Below, piece after piece: positions 15,122 to 22,619 of a stretch of 45,991 bases of DNA. This DNA comes from CAYVNU01 sp964453265 (GTDB taxonomy: Bacteria > Patescibacteriota > Doudnabacteria > UBA920), in assembly GCA_964453265.1 (NCBI GenBank), contig CAYVNU010000004.1:1-45991 (forward strand). The letters are read 5' to 3'. Under the pieces are notes generated by a model. The model made no database searches. It was not told the DNA's origin and saw only the letters and a program-made list of their open reading frames with translations. How positions within the stretch are numbered: the first letter of the stretch is position 1; every line of letters begins with the position of its first letter. A program made the translations under genes and the position numbers.

Positions 15122-15394
15122 ATGTATATGTTTTATATATACATATTATTGCAAAATAACAAAAACCTTTATGCTGGCTTTACTGAAAATTTAAAACGCC
15201 GATATAAACAACATACTGACGGTTTAAATACTTCGACTAAATACAAAAGACCTTTAAAATTAATCCACTACCAGGCCTATTTATTAAAAACAGATACCGT
15301 GAGAAGAGAAAAATTTCTGAAAACTACTGAGTTGCTTAGACAAAAAATAAAAGATATCTTAATGAAAGAGAAAGCCATTAGTCAAAATTCTTAA
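15122..15394 (+). CDS. GIY-YIG nuclease domain protein
   Basis: Ninety residues made of one GIY-YIG domain: FYIYILLQNNKNLYAGFTENLKRRYKQH, where YIY and YAG are the variants of GIY and YIG, then the Arg-rich helix, LKLIHYQAY, and RREKFLKTTE. Single-domain proteins of this size are common in CPR and their role is unknown; relatives are homing or repair endonucleases. It lies between a broken and a complete tRNA-Lys on the same strand. ATG 15128 is an alternative start. Confidence 0.85.
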   Translation: MYMFYIYILLQNNKNLYAGFTENLKRRYKQHTDGLNTSTKYKRPLKLIHYQAYLLKTDTVRREKFLKTTELLRQKIKDILMKEKAISQNS

Positions 15395-15402
15395 AAATTT
15401 AT

Positions 15403-15478
15403 GGGATGGTAGCTCAGTTGGTAGAGCAGCGGCCTTTTAAGCCGTTTGTCGCGGGTTCGATCCCCGCCCATCCCACCA
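15403..15478 (+). tRNA. tRNA-Lys (anticodon TTT)
   Basis: Complete 76-nt cloverleaf: acceptor GGGATGG/CCATCCC, D arm, anticodon stem GCGGC/GCCGT (one end pair G-T) with loop CTTTTAA, T arm GCGGG-TTCGATC-CCCGC and encoded CCA. A terminator follows at once. Confidence 0.97.
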
Positions 15479-15480
15479 AA

Positions 15481-15517
15481 ATTAAAAGTCCAAGGCAATA
15501 AGTCTTGGACTTTTAAT
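15481..15517 (+). terminator. terminator after tRNA-Lys
   Basis: ATTAAAAGTCCAAG / CTTGGACTTTTAAT, 14-bp perfect arms and 9-nt loop, followed by TTTT. Confidence 0.85.
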
Positions 15518-15578
15518 TTTAGTCATTTTCGGAATCCATAAACTAAAAGCCCTATACATTCAGAACTTTTAGAAAAGA

Positions 15579-17816
15579 TTATTTTTTCTTTTTATTCATA
15601 GCATCTCTTAACTTTGCCCCGAATGGGTTATCTGCGGGAAAAATTAATGAGGGTTTCGTAGATAAGTTATCGGGCAACCCCTTTTCTTTTTCTACTTTTT
15701 GATCCTTAGAAAAAGCTGACAAATTAAATACAGTTCTAATTTCTTCCGCGCTCGGACCATTTCCTTCTATACCATCCCAATCTTTGGACTCATGATATTC
15801 CTCATTTTCATATGGAAAATAGTTTCCAATACCTTTTGAATTAGCAAGAGAATATTTTTCAGGCTGTCCGTCTTTAGTGCTTAGCCAATATACTTTCCAG
15901 TTTGGATCTTCTATTATTCCTAAAAATTCACCACCTTTTTTACCGAATTCTGTTACCAAAAAACCTTCCAATGGCGAAATGCCAATGGTAGTTACATGCT
16001 TACGATACCTGTTCCCCATTCCTTCAAAATTAATACCCACCACGCTCCTGTCACCCGGCAAATACCTTGTCTCGCCGTCAACTTTCAATCCAAATCCTTC
16101 GCCAAACTTACGCCCATACTTTTCTAATTTCCCAGGCTCTATATCGCTTAAGTACCAACGGGCGGGGGTGGCGACTATTTCTGTCTCTGCTTCTTTTTGT
16201 GGCATAGCTGGGGCTAATACATCAAGCTCTTCACGAGATACTAATTCCCGCTCTATTCGCTGCTTAACTTCAGCATTATAAATTTCTAACTGTCGGGTGT
16301 TTTCCCCGAGCAGTTCAACGGAATCATTGCCAATACTGACAGAAGGCACTTCGCCCAAGCTATCTAAATTTACATTTAAATTTTGGGCTTCATGGATTAA
16401 CTTAACTTGCTCCTCCCGGATTTTTTCCAGTGCTATTGCCGCCGACTCATATATTTCATGGTTATATTTCATTTCTGAAAGCGTCTGACCATCTTCTTTC
16501 TCCCACTTTTCTTCAAGTTGCTCCTGCATTTTCTCCCATTGTTTATTATATTTTTCCTCCCACTCTTGGGGCGTTAAATTATACAACCTCTTATCTGAGA
16601 CAGGCAATTCTATTTTTTTCATGTTTTCTAATTGCCAACGCAAAAATTGTTTTTTTTCTAAAAGCAATTTTATACGAACATCTTCAGCCGTTTCTCCCAT
16701 AGTTGGTTTAGCAATACTAAAAGTTTTTACACCTTTTGGAGACCAAACCCATTTAGAGCCTTTATGAACACCGGTTGTAAGAAAATAAAAATCACCCTCG
16801 GTTTGGTAACCACCACCAGTAAGTCTTTCATCCGTCCTCTTCCCTCTAAGGAATTCTGTATATCTACGTCTTTCTATGCTTATAATTGCTTCTCCCGGCG
16901 CTTGTAAGGCAATAATATCATCCCTAATATTTTCCAGTTGTTCTTTCTCCCCGTCATTTTTAGAAAAAGCTTCAAAGCGTTCTTTTGCGATTATTTCCGG
17001 GGAAGTTATTTTTTCACGGACAACATTCAGAATCGCTTCTTGAGCTTGTTTAGGCATTAAATCAAATTGTTTTGCCAAATGAGCATGCGGATAGAAAGAC
17101 GCAACCACACGCGATACTTTAGCGCCTGGTATATTGTCAAAAATAAATTCCGCTGTTACATCTCCATTATTTTCTTCTTTCCATTCACCCGAAGCCGACA
17201 CTTTCCAATGCCCCGAGTCCATAGCATCGGGCATCCATACTTTTTTTTCGCCATGCGGATATTTTAAAATGAGATAATTATTATTTGAAACTTCCACGCT
17301 TGTAGGTTCACCAAATTCTTTAAAAAAATTTTGGTTAAGGACTGATTTCCACCGTATTTGTTTTTCTTGCGCCTCTTTAAATGGCTTATTTGCTTCCTTT
17401 ATTAACTCATAACCGGGACGTGAATTAGGTTTATTTACACAAACAAGCTTAACTTCTCGAACACCAAAAACCGGTTCTCCTATTGGTTGCTCTTCCCATT
17501 TTTCGGGTTCCGCGCAACTATCACATTCCACCCGCTCCGCGGCAAAACCACTTTTTGTTTGAACTAATTTTGCTATGTTTACAGGTTTACTAGCATCAGG
17601 CTCTTGTCCGTATTTAGGCCTTATATGCTCACACATTTCATTAACATGACACAAAGCGGTTTTACCTCCGTCTGCTAAAGAAATAATGCCAAAACCTCTG
17701 TCCTTAACCCAACGAACGATCATTCCTCTAATTCTAGCTTGTTCAGGATGACTAACTGTCTCTGTGCGATTTTCCTCGGACAGTTTTATGTCTTTATTTA
17801 TATATTCGCCTGGCAT
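15579..17816 (-). CDS. large protein with N-terminal cold-shock-like domain
   Basis: 745 residues. Around residues 28-100 is an OB-fold cold-shock-like domain: RGMIVRWVKDRGFGIISL (RNP1-like RGFGII) and ALCHVNEM (RNP2-like). The rest is not recognised. A central region around 390-470 is rich in Lys, Glu and Trp and probably helical or coiled coil (KYNKQWEKMQEQLEEKWEKE). The C-terminal third is beta-rich. No signal peptide or membrane helix, so it is probably cytoplasmic and may bind nucleic acid. It is a single gene with its own promoter. The ATG at 17816 has no Shine-Dalgarno. Confidence 0.75.
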   Translation of the reverse strand: MPGEYINKDIKLSEENRTETVSHPEQARIRGMIVRWVKDRGFGIISLADGGKTALCHVNEMCEHIRPKYGQEPDASKPVNIAKLVQTKSGFAAERVECDSCAEPEKWEEQPIGEPVFGVREVKLVCVNKPNSRPGYELIKEANKPFKEAQEKQIRWKSVLNQNFFKEFGEPTSVEVSNNNYLILKYPHGEKKVWMPDAMDSGHWKVSASGEWKEENNGDVTAEFIFDNIPGAKVSRVVASFYPHAHLAKQFDLMPKQAQEAILNVVREKITSPEIIAKERFEAFSKNDGEKEQLENIRDDIIALQAPGEAIISIERRRYTEFLRGKRTDERLTGGGYQTEGDFYFLTTGVHKGSKWVWSPKGVKTFSIAKPTMGETAEDVRIKLLLEKKQFLRWQLENMKKIELPVSDKRLYNLTPQEWEEKYNKQWEKMQEQLEEKWEKEDGQTLSEMKYNHEIYESAAIALEKIREEQVKLIHEAQNLNVNLDSLGEVPSVSIGNDSVELLGENTRQLEIYNAEVKQRIERELVSREELDVLAPAMPQKEAETEIVATPARWYLSDIEPGKLEKYGRKFGEGFGLKVDGETRYLPGDRSVVGINFEGMGNRYRKHVTTIGISPLEGFLVTEFGKKGGEFLGIIEDPNWKVYWLSTKDGQPEKYSLANSKGIGNYFPYENEEYHESKDWDGIEGNGPSAEEIRTVFNLSAFSKDQKVEKEKGLPDNLSTKPSLIFPADNPFGAKLRDAMNKKKK

Positions 17817-17844
17817 TTAAAAAAATGGTTAAATCTCTATTTAA

Positions 17845-17872
17845 ATAATAGCAAACATTCAAAATAAAACAA
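17845..17872 (-). promoter_or_regulatory. promoter of the cold-shock-domain gene
   Basis: TTGTTT (17872-17867), 16-nt spacer, TATTAT (17850-17845). It would give a leader of only about 20 bases. Confidence 0.5.
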
Positions 17873-18189
17873 TAACTTAACCTAAAAGAGGTTTAATAGA
17901 TTAAGTCAGAGGGTTTAGTAAGGGAAAATTGGTCAGTTTAGTAATTCTTGCTAAAATATGATTAAACTTGGCTATAAAACCAGATAAAAAATTATCCCAC
18001 TATATAACAAGATAATTTTTTGACAAAATTGCCAAATGTACTAAACTGGTATAAACAATCATTAATATGAAAATATGCCCTGTATAGCTTCTTTGAGGTC
18101 AAAAAGAAGGTTCATGGGACATACAAAATCATTAACATTGATATGAATATTTTAGCCTTTGCTAATTTTTTCATCTCAAAGAAATTTTT

Positions 18190-18228
18190 ACCCCGTAGAG
18201 TTGACTGGAGACCAAATTCTACCGGGGA
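18190..18228. repeat. dispersed repeat, CCCCGTA family (copy 2)
   Basis: CCCCGTAGA pairs with TCTACCGGGG (one bulge), with GACTGGAGACC between, as in 29248-29290. It lies just before the start codon of the next gene and could fold in its leader. Confidence 0.5.
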
Positions 18229-18239
18229 TAATACCCTGT

Positions 18240-18614
18240 ATGGATAAAAATCAGCGTTATATAGTCATAGCAGTGGCCCTTATTGCCTTAGTTGCCGGTT
18301 GGCAACTGTTAAAAAAACCTGCTGAAGTAACTCAAGAAAACCAAACTCAAATTCAAGAAAATTCTTCCGAAGAAACTCAAGAAACAACAACGCCAATAAA
18401 AGTTGTAAATTCCACGGAAAAAAATACAGTTTGGACTGGATTACTTAAAGCATCGGACAACCTAAAAAAAGGCAACCTAATGCTGGTGACTACAGACCGC
18501 ACCGTTTACTTAAAAACCAGCCGAGATTTCTCTGCCCTTCTAAATAAAGAAGTTAATGTTAGCTACGAGGGAGACTTTACCAACTTCGTCCTGGGCAATA
18601 TAACCTTAAAATAA
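18240..18614 (+). CDS. membrane-anchored protein with OB-like C-terminus (hypothetical)
   Basis: 124 residues from ATG 18240, chosen because the helix RYIVIAVALIALVAGWQLL then sits at the N-terminus; an upstream ATG at 18159 would add a repeat-encoded stretch. A Gln/Glu/Thr-rich linker follows, then a beta-rich C-terminal domain (WTGLLKASDNLKKGNLML to YEGDFTNFVLGNITL) resembling small extracytoplasmic OB folds. A strong terminator follows. Function unknown. Confidence 0.65.
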   Translation: MDKNQRYIVIAVALIALVAGWQLLKKPAEVTQENQTQIQENSSEETQETTTPIKVVNSTEKNTVWTGLLKASDNLKKGNLMLVTTDRTVYLKTSRDFSALLNKEVNVSYEGDFTNFVLGNITLK

Positions 18615-18618
18615 TTTA

Positions 18619-18660
18619 AACAATCTGCTAAGCAAATATTGCTTAGCAGATTGTTATTTT
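18619..18660 (+). terminator. strong intrinsic terminator
   Basis: Arms of 17 bp (AACAATCTGCTAAGCAA and its complement) with a 3-nt loop, then TATTTTT. It ends the OB-like gene; the methyltransferase start lies just beyond. Confidence 0.9.
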
Positions 18661-18662
18661 TC

Positions 18663-19592
18663 ATGCTTTTAGAAACATTTAAAAATTTATGGGACTTTGA
18701 ACTATTAGACAGCGGCAATGGCTACAGACTAGAACGCTGGGGCCAGGCGGTTTTAGCACGCCCTGACCCGCAAATTATCTGGCCAGCTTCGTTGTCCCAA
18801 GCGGAATGGGACAAAGCCACAGCTAAATTTATTGCCGGCAGGGCGGAAGAAAAGGGCAAATGGCAGTTAACCGGTAAAATTCCAAGTCCCTGGATAATTG
18901 AAAACCAAGCTACTAAATTTTTACTCAAACTCTCCCCTTTTAAACACACCGGCCTTTTTGCCGAACAAGCCGCGCAATGGGAATGGATGATTAGTAAAAT
19001 TAAGAATGATGAATTAAGAATAAAGAATGTCGGAGAACAATCCAAATCTAAAATTCTCAATTTATTTGCTTACACCGGAGGAGCGACAATGGTTTTGGCA
19101 AAGGCAGGATGCCAAGTAACCCACGTAGATGCTTCTAAGCCCAGCCTAACTTGGGCCAATCAAAACTCCAAACTCAATAACTTACCGGCTGATTCCGTAA
19201 GATGGATACTAGATGATTGTGCTAAATTTGTAAAAAGAGAAATAAAAAGAGGGGCTAAATACCAAGGCATAATTATGGATCCGCCGGCCTTTGGCCACTC
19301 TCCCGACGGCAAAACCTGGAAATTTAACCAGGATTTACCAGGTCTTTTAGCTGATTGCGTAAAGCTACTTGCCGATGATGCAAAATTCCTAGTCATAAAC
19401 GGCTATGCCACTAACTCTTCCGCAATTGCATTAAATAATTTACTTGAGGATGCGGCAAAAAATTTAGGCGGAAAAATTGAATTCGGCGAACTGTGTCTTA
19501 AACACCCCATTAAAAATCAAGATTCTAACGGGGCAAGAAAAAGTGATCGTTTAATCTCAACCGGCATCTTCGCCCGCTGGACAAATAAATAA
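18663..19592 (+). CDS. class I SAM-dependent methyltransferase, RlmI/RlmK-like
   Basis: About 309 residues. SAM-binding motif I LNLFAYTGGATMVLAKAG, motif II THVDASKPSLTWANQN and the catalytic-loop MDPPAFGHSPDGKTWKF match the family that methylates 23S rRNA bases. It lacks the N-terminal PUA domain of E. coli RlmI. ATG 18663 is preferred to a TTG inside the terminator hairpin. Around 18990-19035 the codons for KIKNDELRIKNVGEQ look like an in-frame insertion before motif I. RNA target not determinable. Confidence 0.88.
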   Translation: MLLETFKNLWDFELLDSGNGYRLERWGQAVLARPDPQIIWPASLSQAEWDKATAKFIAGRAEEKGKWQLTGKIPSPWIIENQATKFLLKLSPFKHTGLFAEQAAQWEWMISKIKNDELRIKNVGEQSKSKILNLFAYTGGATMVLAKAGCQVTHVDASKPSLTWANQNSKLNNLPADSVRWILDDCAKFVKREIKRGAKYQGIIMDPPAFGHSPDGKTWKFNQDLPGLLADCVKLLADDAKFLVINGYATNSSAIALNNLLEDAAKNLGGKIEFGELCLKHPIKNQDSNGARKSDRLISTGIFARWTNK

Positions 19593-19621
19593 GAGCCAAG
19601 AAACAAGAAACCAAGAACCAA
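19592..19621. repeat. inverted-repeat arm, 3' side of four-helix-bundle gene
   Basis: Starts AGAGCCAA and ends CAAGAACCAA, immediately adjoining the stop codon (19622-19624) of the enclosed gene. Its partner is 19978-20021. Confidence 0.75.
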
Positions 19622-19978
19622 CTAAGGCTCCTGGTTTTTTTGTTTGTTTATAATACTACTAAATATTTTTATAAATTGCTCGCTTTCTCCAATTAACCAT
19701 TCTTGCTCTTTTATCTGTTGTTCATTTGGCCTAGTTAACCGCAACCAATGTATACTTTCTTTTGCTTCTTTCCTAGAAATTTTTAAGTGTAAATAAAAAT
19801 CTTTAGAACCTAGCCCCTCATTTGCTTCAATATAATTTGCACCGACAGATCCGCCAGAACGAATTAGCTGTCTACCGTATTCTATATTAGGAATTGTCTT
19901 TGGTAGACTTAATACGTAATCAGTTAATCTTTCTGCATATTGGAAAGCGCGCTCTGTTAAATCGTAAATTTTTCCCAT
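19622..19978 (-). CDS. four-helix-bundle protein (23S rRNA IVS-type)
   Basis: 118 residues of the four-helix-bundle family typically encoded in 23S rRNA intervening sequences. The N-terminus KIYDLTERAFQYAERL, the loop LIRSGGSVGANYIEANEG and helix FYLHLKISRKEAKESIHWL are diagnostic. No biochemical activity is established for the family. No rRNA gene is nearby; instead the gene sits between two converging genes and is tightly enclosed by inverted repeats, with the start codon touching the right arm. Confidence 0.9.
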   Translation of the reverse strand: MGKIYDLTERAFQYAERLTDYVLSLPKTIPNIEYGRQLIRSGGSVGANYIEANEGLGSKDFYLHLKISRKEAKESIHWLRLTRPNEQQIKEQEWLIGESEQFIKIFSSIINKQKNQEP

Positions 19979-20021
19979 TGGTTCTTGATTCTTATATCTT
20001 GATTCTTAGTGTTTTGGCTCT
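19978..20021. repeat. inverted-repeat arm, 5' side of four-helix-bundle gene
   Basis: Reverse complement begins AGAGCCAA and ends CAAGAACCAA like the left arm, with an inner TATCTTGATTCTTA-type repeat. It also overlaps the last codons and stop of the response-regulator gene. Confidence 0.75.
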
Positions 20022-20389
20022 AGATACCCAACCACTTTTTCATAAATCTCATCTAAACTCAATTGGCCTTTTATTAAATACTCTTTCACACCTTGGGAAA
20101 GCAGCATTTGTTTTAATTCCGGCTTGTCTAAATTAGTTAAAACAACTACCGGAACATTTGCCAGTCTAGTTTGGCTTTTCATATAATCCATAATTCCGCT
20201 GCTACCGTCGTCTTTTGTTAAAAGTAAATCTAAAACCACAATCTCCGGCGTAATTCTAGCAAGCAAATCTTTTGCTTCTTCCGGCGTGTTGGCGGAATGC
20301 ACGTCTAGATCCCAAGTTGAAAAACGCTTTTGCAAAGTGTTGAGTATTAATTTATCGTCGTCAACTAAAAGTATGGTGTGTTTGCTCAT
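20006..20389 (-). CDS. response regulator receiver (CheY-like)
   Basis: 127 residues, a stand-alone receiver domain. The acidic pocket is in TILLVDDDKLIL, the phosphoacceptor Asp in EIVVLDLLLTKDDG, the switch Thr in VVVLTNLD and the conserved Lys in EYLIKGQ. There is no output domain, so it probably acts by protein contact. No histidine kinase is in the window. It follows the CvpA-like gene by 12 bases on the same strand. Its last codons overlap the inverted repeat of the four-helix-bundle cassette. Confidence 0.9.
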   Translation of the reverse strand: MSKHTILLVDDDKLILNTLQKRFSTWDLDVHSANTPEEAKDLLARITPEIVVLDLLLTKDDGSSGIMDYMKSQTRLANVPVVVLTNLDKPELKQMLLSQGVKEYLIKGQLSLDEIYEKVVGYLEPKH

Positions 20390-20401
20390 AGGTTTAAAAA
20401 A

Positions 20402-20941
20402 TTATATTTCGTTGGAATCGCCGACAAATTTACCTAAAAATACCAAATAAACCACCGGCGCGACCAGCCAAATAAAGCTGGCCGGACTTTTTATAAATAA
20501 AACTTGAATTAAGCTTGATAAATTTTGTTGTACTCCGGACGGTAGTAGGGTTAAAACAATATTAATTAATAGGCCAATTTGTAAAAAAGAAAAAATCAGA
20601 CCGAATAGCAAAGAACTTATTTGCCTATTGTCAGCCGAAGTTTTAAATACATAACGTCCAAGTAATAAAAATAGTACTAAAAAAATAGCTACAAACACTG
20701 CTAATTGCTGCAAATTCACCAATGCCGAAGGCAATTTACTGGTAATACCTTGGCTTAAAAACGGGGCTTCTAAAACCAAAAGTTTGGCAATATACACGCT
20801 AATTAAAATATTCACTACCCTACCCCGTCCGGCCGCAAAGGCGTAAAAAACGCTGGCCAATACCCAGGCAGCCAAAATAAACAAATCCCATGTTGGATTA
20901 TGCCAGTTAAAGGTTTTAATTAAGTTTAAAAAATTATCCAC
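20402..20941 (-). CDS. multi-TM membrane protein, CvpA-like (hypothetical)
   Basis: 179 residues with four or five hydrophobic helices (around LFILAAWVLASVFYAFAAG, VFVAIFLVLFLLLGRYV, LLFGLIFSFLQIGLLINIVL and FIWLVAPVVYLVFLGKF). The layout, with a GRGR loop after the first helix, resembles CvpA-like proteins, but identity is too weak for a firm call. It is the first gene of a two-gene unit with the response regulator. Confidence 0.6.
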   Translation of the reverse strand: MDNFLNLIKTFNWHNPTWDLFILAAWVLASVFYAFAAGRGRVVNILISVYIAKLLVLEAPFLSQGITSKLPSALVNLQQLAVFVAIFLVLFLLLGRYVFKTSADNRQISSLLFGLIFSFLQIGLLINIVLTLLPSGVQQNLSSLIQVLFIKSPASFIWLVAPVVYLVFLGKFVGDSNEI

Positions 20942-21046
20942 GATGATTTTAATTGCTTATTTACTATATTATACCACAAAAAAACAACAAACAGTTTGTA
21001 AGCTGCTTGCTGTTTTAATTTAAAAATTATTTTTTATATATTTTTT

Positions 21047-21102
21047 CACCCCAGTACCAGTCGCTATGACCTAAGGGCGGGCTCCGGTACGGGGCAAGCA
21101 AG
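21047..21102. repeat. dispersed repeat, AGCTTGCCCCGTA family (copy 3)
   Basis: Reverse complement starts TGCTTGCCCCGTACCGGAG and ends CGACTGGTACTGGGGTG. Located directly after dnaJ. Confidence 0.6.
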
Positions 21103-21107
21103 ATTTC

Positions 21108-22283
21108 CTAAAAATTATCCTTTAAACTTTGCCATAAGCTATCATCCACTTCTACTGTCTCTCCCCTTTCCTCTGCCAAATCTTTAAGTAAAGATTTCTC
21201 TTTCTTAGAAAGCTTTTGCGGTACGACTACTCTAACTGTGAGCATTAAATCCCCGCGGCTTTTGGAATTTATATGCGGTACGCCTTTGTCCTTTATTTTT
21301 AACACGGTTCCGCTTTGTGTGCCATTTGGAATTTTTACTTCTATGTCGCCATCTAGGGTTTTAGTAATAATTTTTGCGCCAAGCGCCGCTTGGGTAAAAC
21401 TAATAGGTAAATCTTTAAGCAAATTAAAACCATCGCGCACAAAATCCTTGTGAGGTTTTACCCTCACAACTAAATATAAATCTCCTGAGTTTGAGCCCCT
21501 GTAACCAGCCTCACCTTCCCCGGCCACACGAATTCTTTGACCATTGTCTATGCCGGCCGGAATTTTAACCATAAGGGTTTTATCTTGCCTTAAAATTCCC
21601 CTGCCGCCGCAAGTTTTACAAGGCTTCTCCGGCACCTGCCCCGTACCTTCACAACGGTCGCAAGCCACTGCCGAAGCTACAGCGCCAAAAATAGTTTGTC
21701 TGGTGGTTCTAATTTGTCCCTGACCATGACATTTTGGACAAGTATTAATTTTAGTACCCGCTTCCGCGCCACTGCCTTTGCAAGTTTTACAAACATCTTG
21801 CTTTTCTAAATTCAAAGTTTTTTCTACTCCAAAAACCGCTTCTTCAAAATTAATAGTCACAGCCATTTCTAAATCTATGCCTTTGTTACGCCGACTAGAA
21901 GCCTCCTGCCTGCCACCAAAAAAATCGCTGAAGATATCTCCTAAATCAAAGTCCACTCCGCCCTGGCCAAAACCGCCGGAAAAATCCCAGCCAGAGGCTG
22001 GTCCGCCTCCGGTGGAAAAGCCTTCAAATGGATTCCCATTACCACCAAATCCGCTACCATTGCGCTGAGCCTGATCAAAAGTCTGTCCGTAAGTATCGTA
22101 CTGTTCTCGCTTTTGATTATCTGACAAAACCTGATATGCCTCGTTAACTTCTTTAAACTTATCGGCATTACCCGCGGCTTTGTCTGGATGGTACTCGTGA
22201 GCTTTTTTTCTAAATGCGCGTTTTATTTCATCAGCCGATGCGCTTTTTGTAACACCCAAAATGTCGTAAAAATTTTTTGACAT
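21108..22283 (-). CDS. dnaJ: chaperone DnaJ
   Basis: 391 residues, full-length type I Hsp40. The J domain has the HPD motif (YHPDKAAG), followed by a Gly/Phe-rich region of about 70 residues. The four CxxCxGxG zinc modules (CKTCKGSG, CPKCHGQG, CDRCEGTG, CKTCGGRG) precede the substrate-binding domains. It stimulates DnaK ATPase and delivers unfolded proteins. Last gene of the dnaK-metzincin-DUF3467-dnaJ run. Confidence 0.97.
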   Translation of the reverse strand: MSKNFYDILGVTKSASADEIKRAFRKKAHEYHPDKAAGNADKFKEVNEAYQVLSDNQKREQYDTYGQTFDQAQRNGSGFGGNGNPFEGFSTGGGPASGWDFSGGFGQGGVDFDLGDIFSDFFGGRQEASSRRNKGIDLEMAVTINFEEAVFGVEKTLNLEKQDVCKTCKGSGAEAGTKINTCPKCHGQGQIRTTRQTIFGAVASAVACDRCEGTGQVPEKPCKTCGGRGILRQDKTLMVKIPAGIDNGQRIRVAGEGEAGYRGSNSGDLYLVVRVKPHKDFVRDGFNLLKDLPISFTQAALGAKIITKTLDGDIEVKIPNGTQSGTVLKIKDKGVPHINSKSRGDLMLTVRVVVPQKLSKKEKSLLKDLAEERGETVEVDDSLWQSLKDNF

Positions 22284-22321
22284 GCGAACAAAATTAAGTT
22301 AAATATTTAAAAAGAACAATC

Positions 22322-22618
22322 TTATTCTGTTCTAAAACCAATTTTTTGATCAGGCACAACAGCCAAACTAATAGTCCCAAATTGTTCTTCGTATTTAGAA
22401 ATATTTTCTAACAATGCCTTAGACAATCTTTTCATATGACTAGGTGAAAGCATAATTCTGGCATTCACAATCCCGGCCGGCGGCAAAACATTCATAAAAT
22501 CTAAAATAAATTCCTCAGCTGTATGCCCAACCTGGACATGCGTGGAATAAATGCCTTTTAAAACTTCATCGGTAATTTTTACCTGAATTTGCTGGTTTGT
22601 GTCTTGATTATTTTCCAT
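22322..22618 (-). CDS. DUF3467 family protein
   Basis: 98 residues. GHTAEEFILDFMNVLPPAGIVNARIMLSPSHMKRL and LLENISKYEEQFG match the small DUF3467 family of unknown function. It begins one base after the metzincin stop and sits before dnaJ, so it is cotranscribed with chaperone genes. Confidence 0.85.
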   Translation of the reverse strand: MENNQDTNQQIQVKITDEVLKGIYSTHVQVGHTAEEFILDFMNVLPPAGIVNARIMLSPSHMKRLSKALLENISKYEEQFGTISLAVVPDQKIGFRTE

Positions 22619-22619
22619 C

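Larger units (their letters stand above)
17817..18239. other. intergenic region with structured sequence
   Basis: No gene seen. It holds the leftward promoter 17845-17872, a possible rightward promoter (TTGACA 18020-18025, 16 nt, TAAACT 18042-18047), a hairpin at about 18074-18122 with CTTCTTT / AAAGAAG and outer pairs, and a repeat at 18190-18228. Confidence 0.5.
19592..20021. mobile_element. inverted-repeat-bounded four-helix-bundle cassette
   Basis: Same layout as the GxxExxY cassette at 10082-10540: arm, ORF, arm with the start codon in the arm. The arms differ in sequence from that cassette and are less exact. Mobility is inferred. Confidence 0.55.

Noticed and set aside
18074..18122. 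Hairpin considered as a small SRP RNA
   Set aside because: It lacks the GGAAGGAAGCA-type SRP loop motifs; only a stem with CTTCTTT/AAAGAAG is seen.
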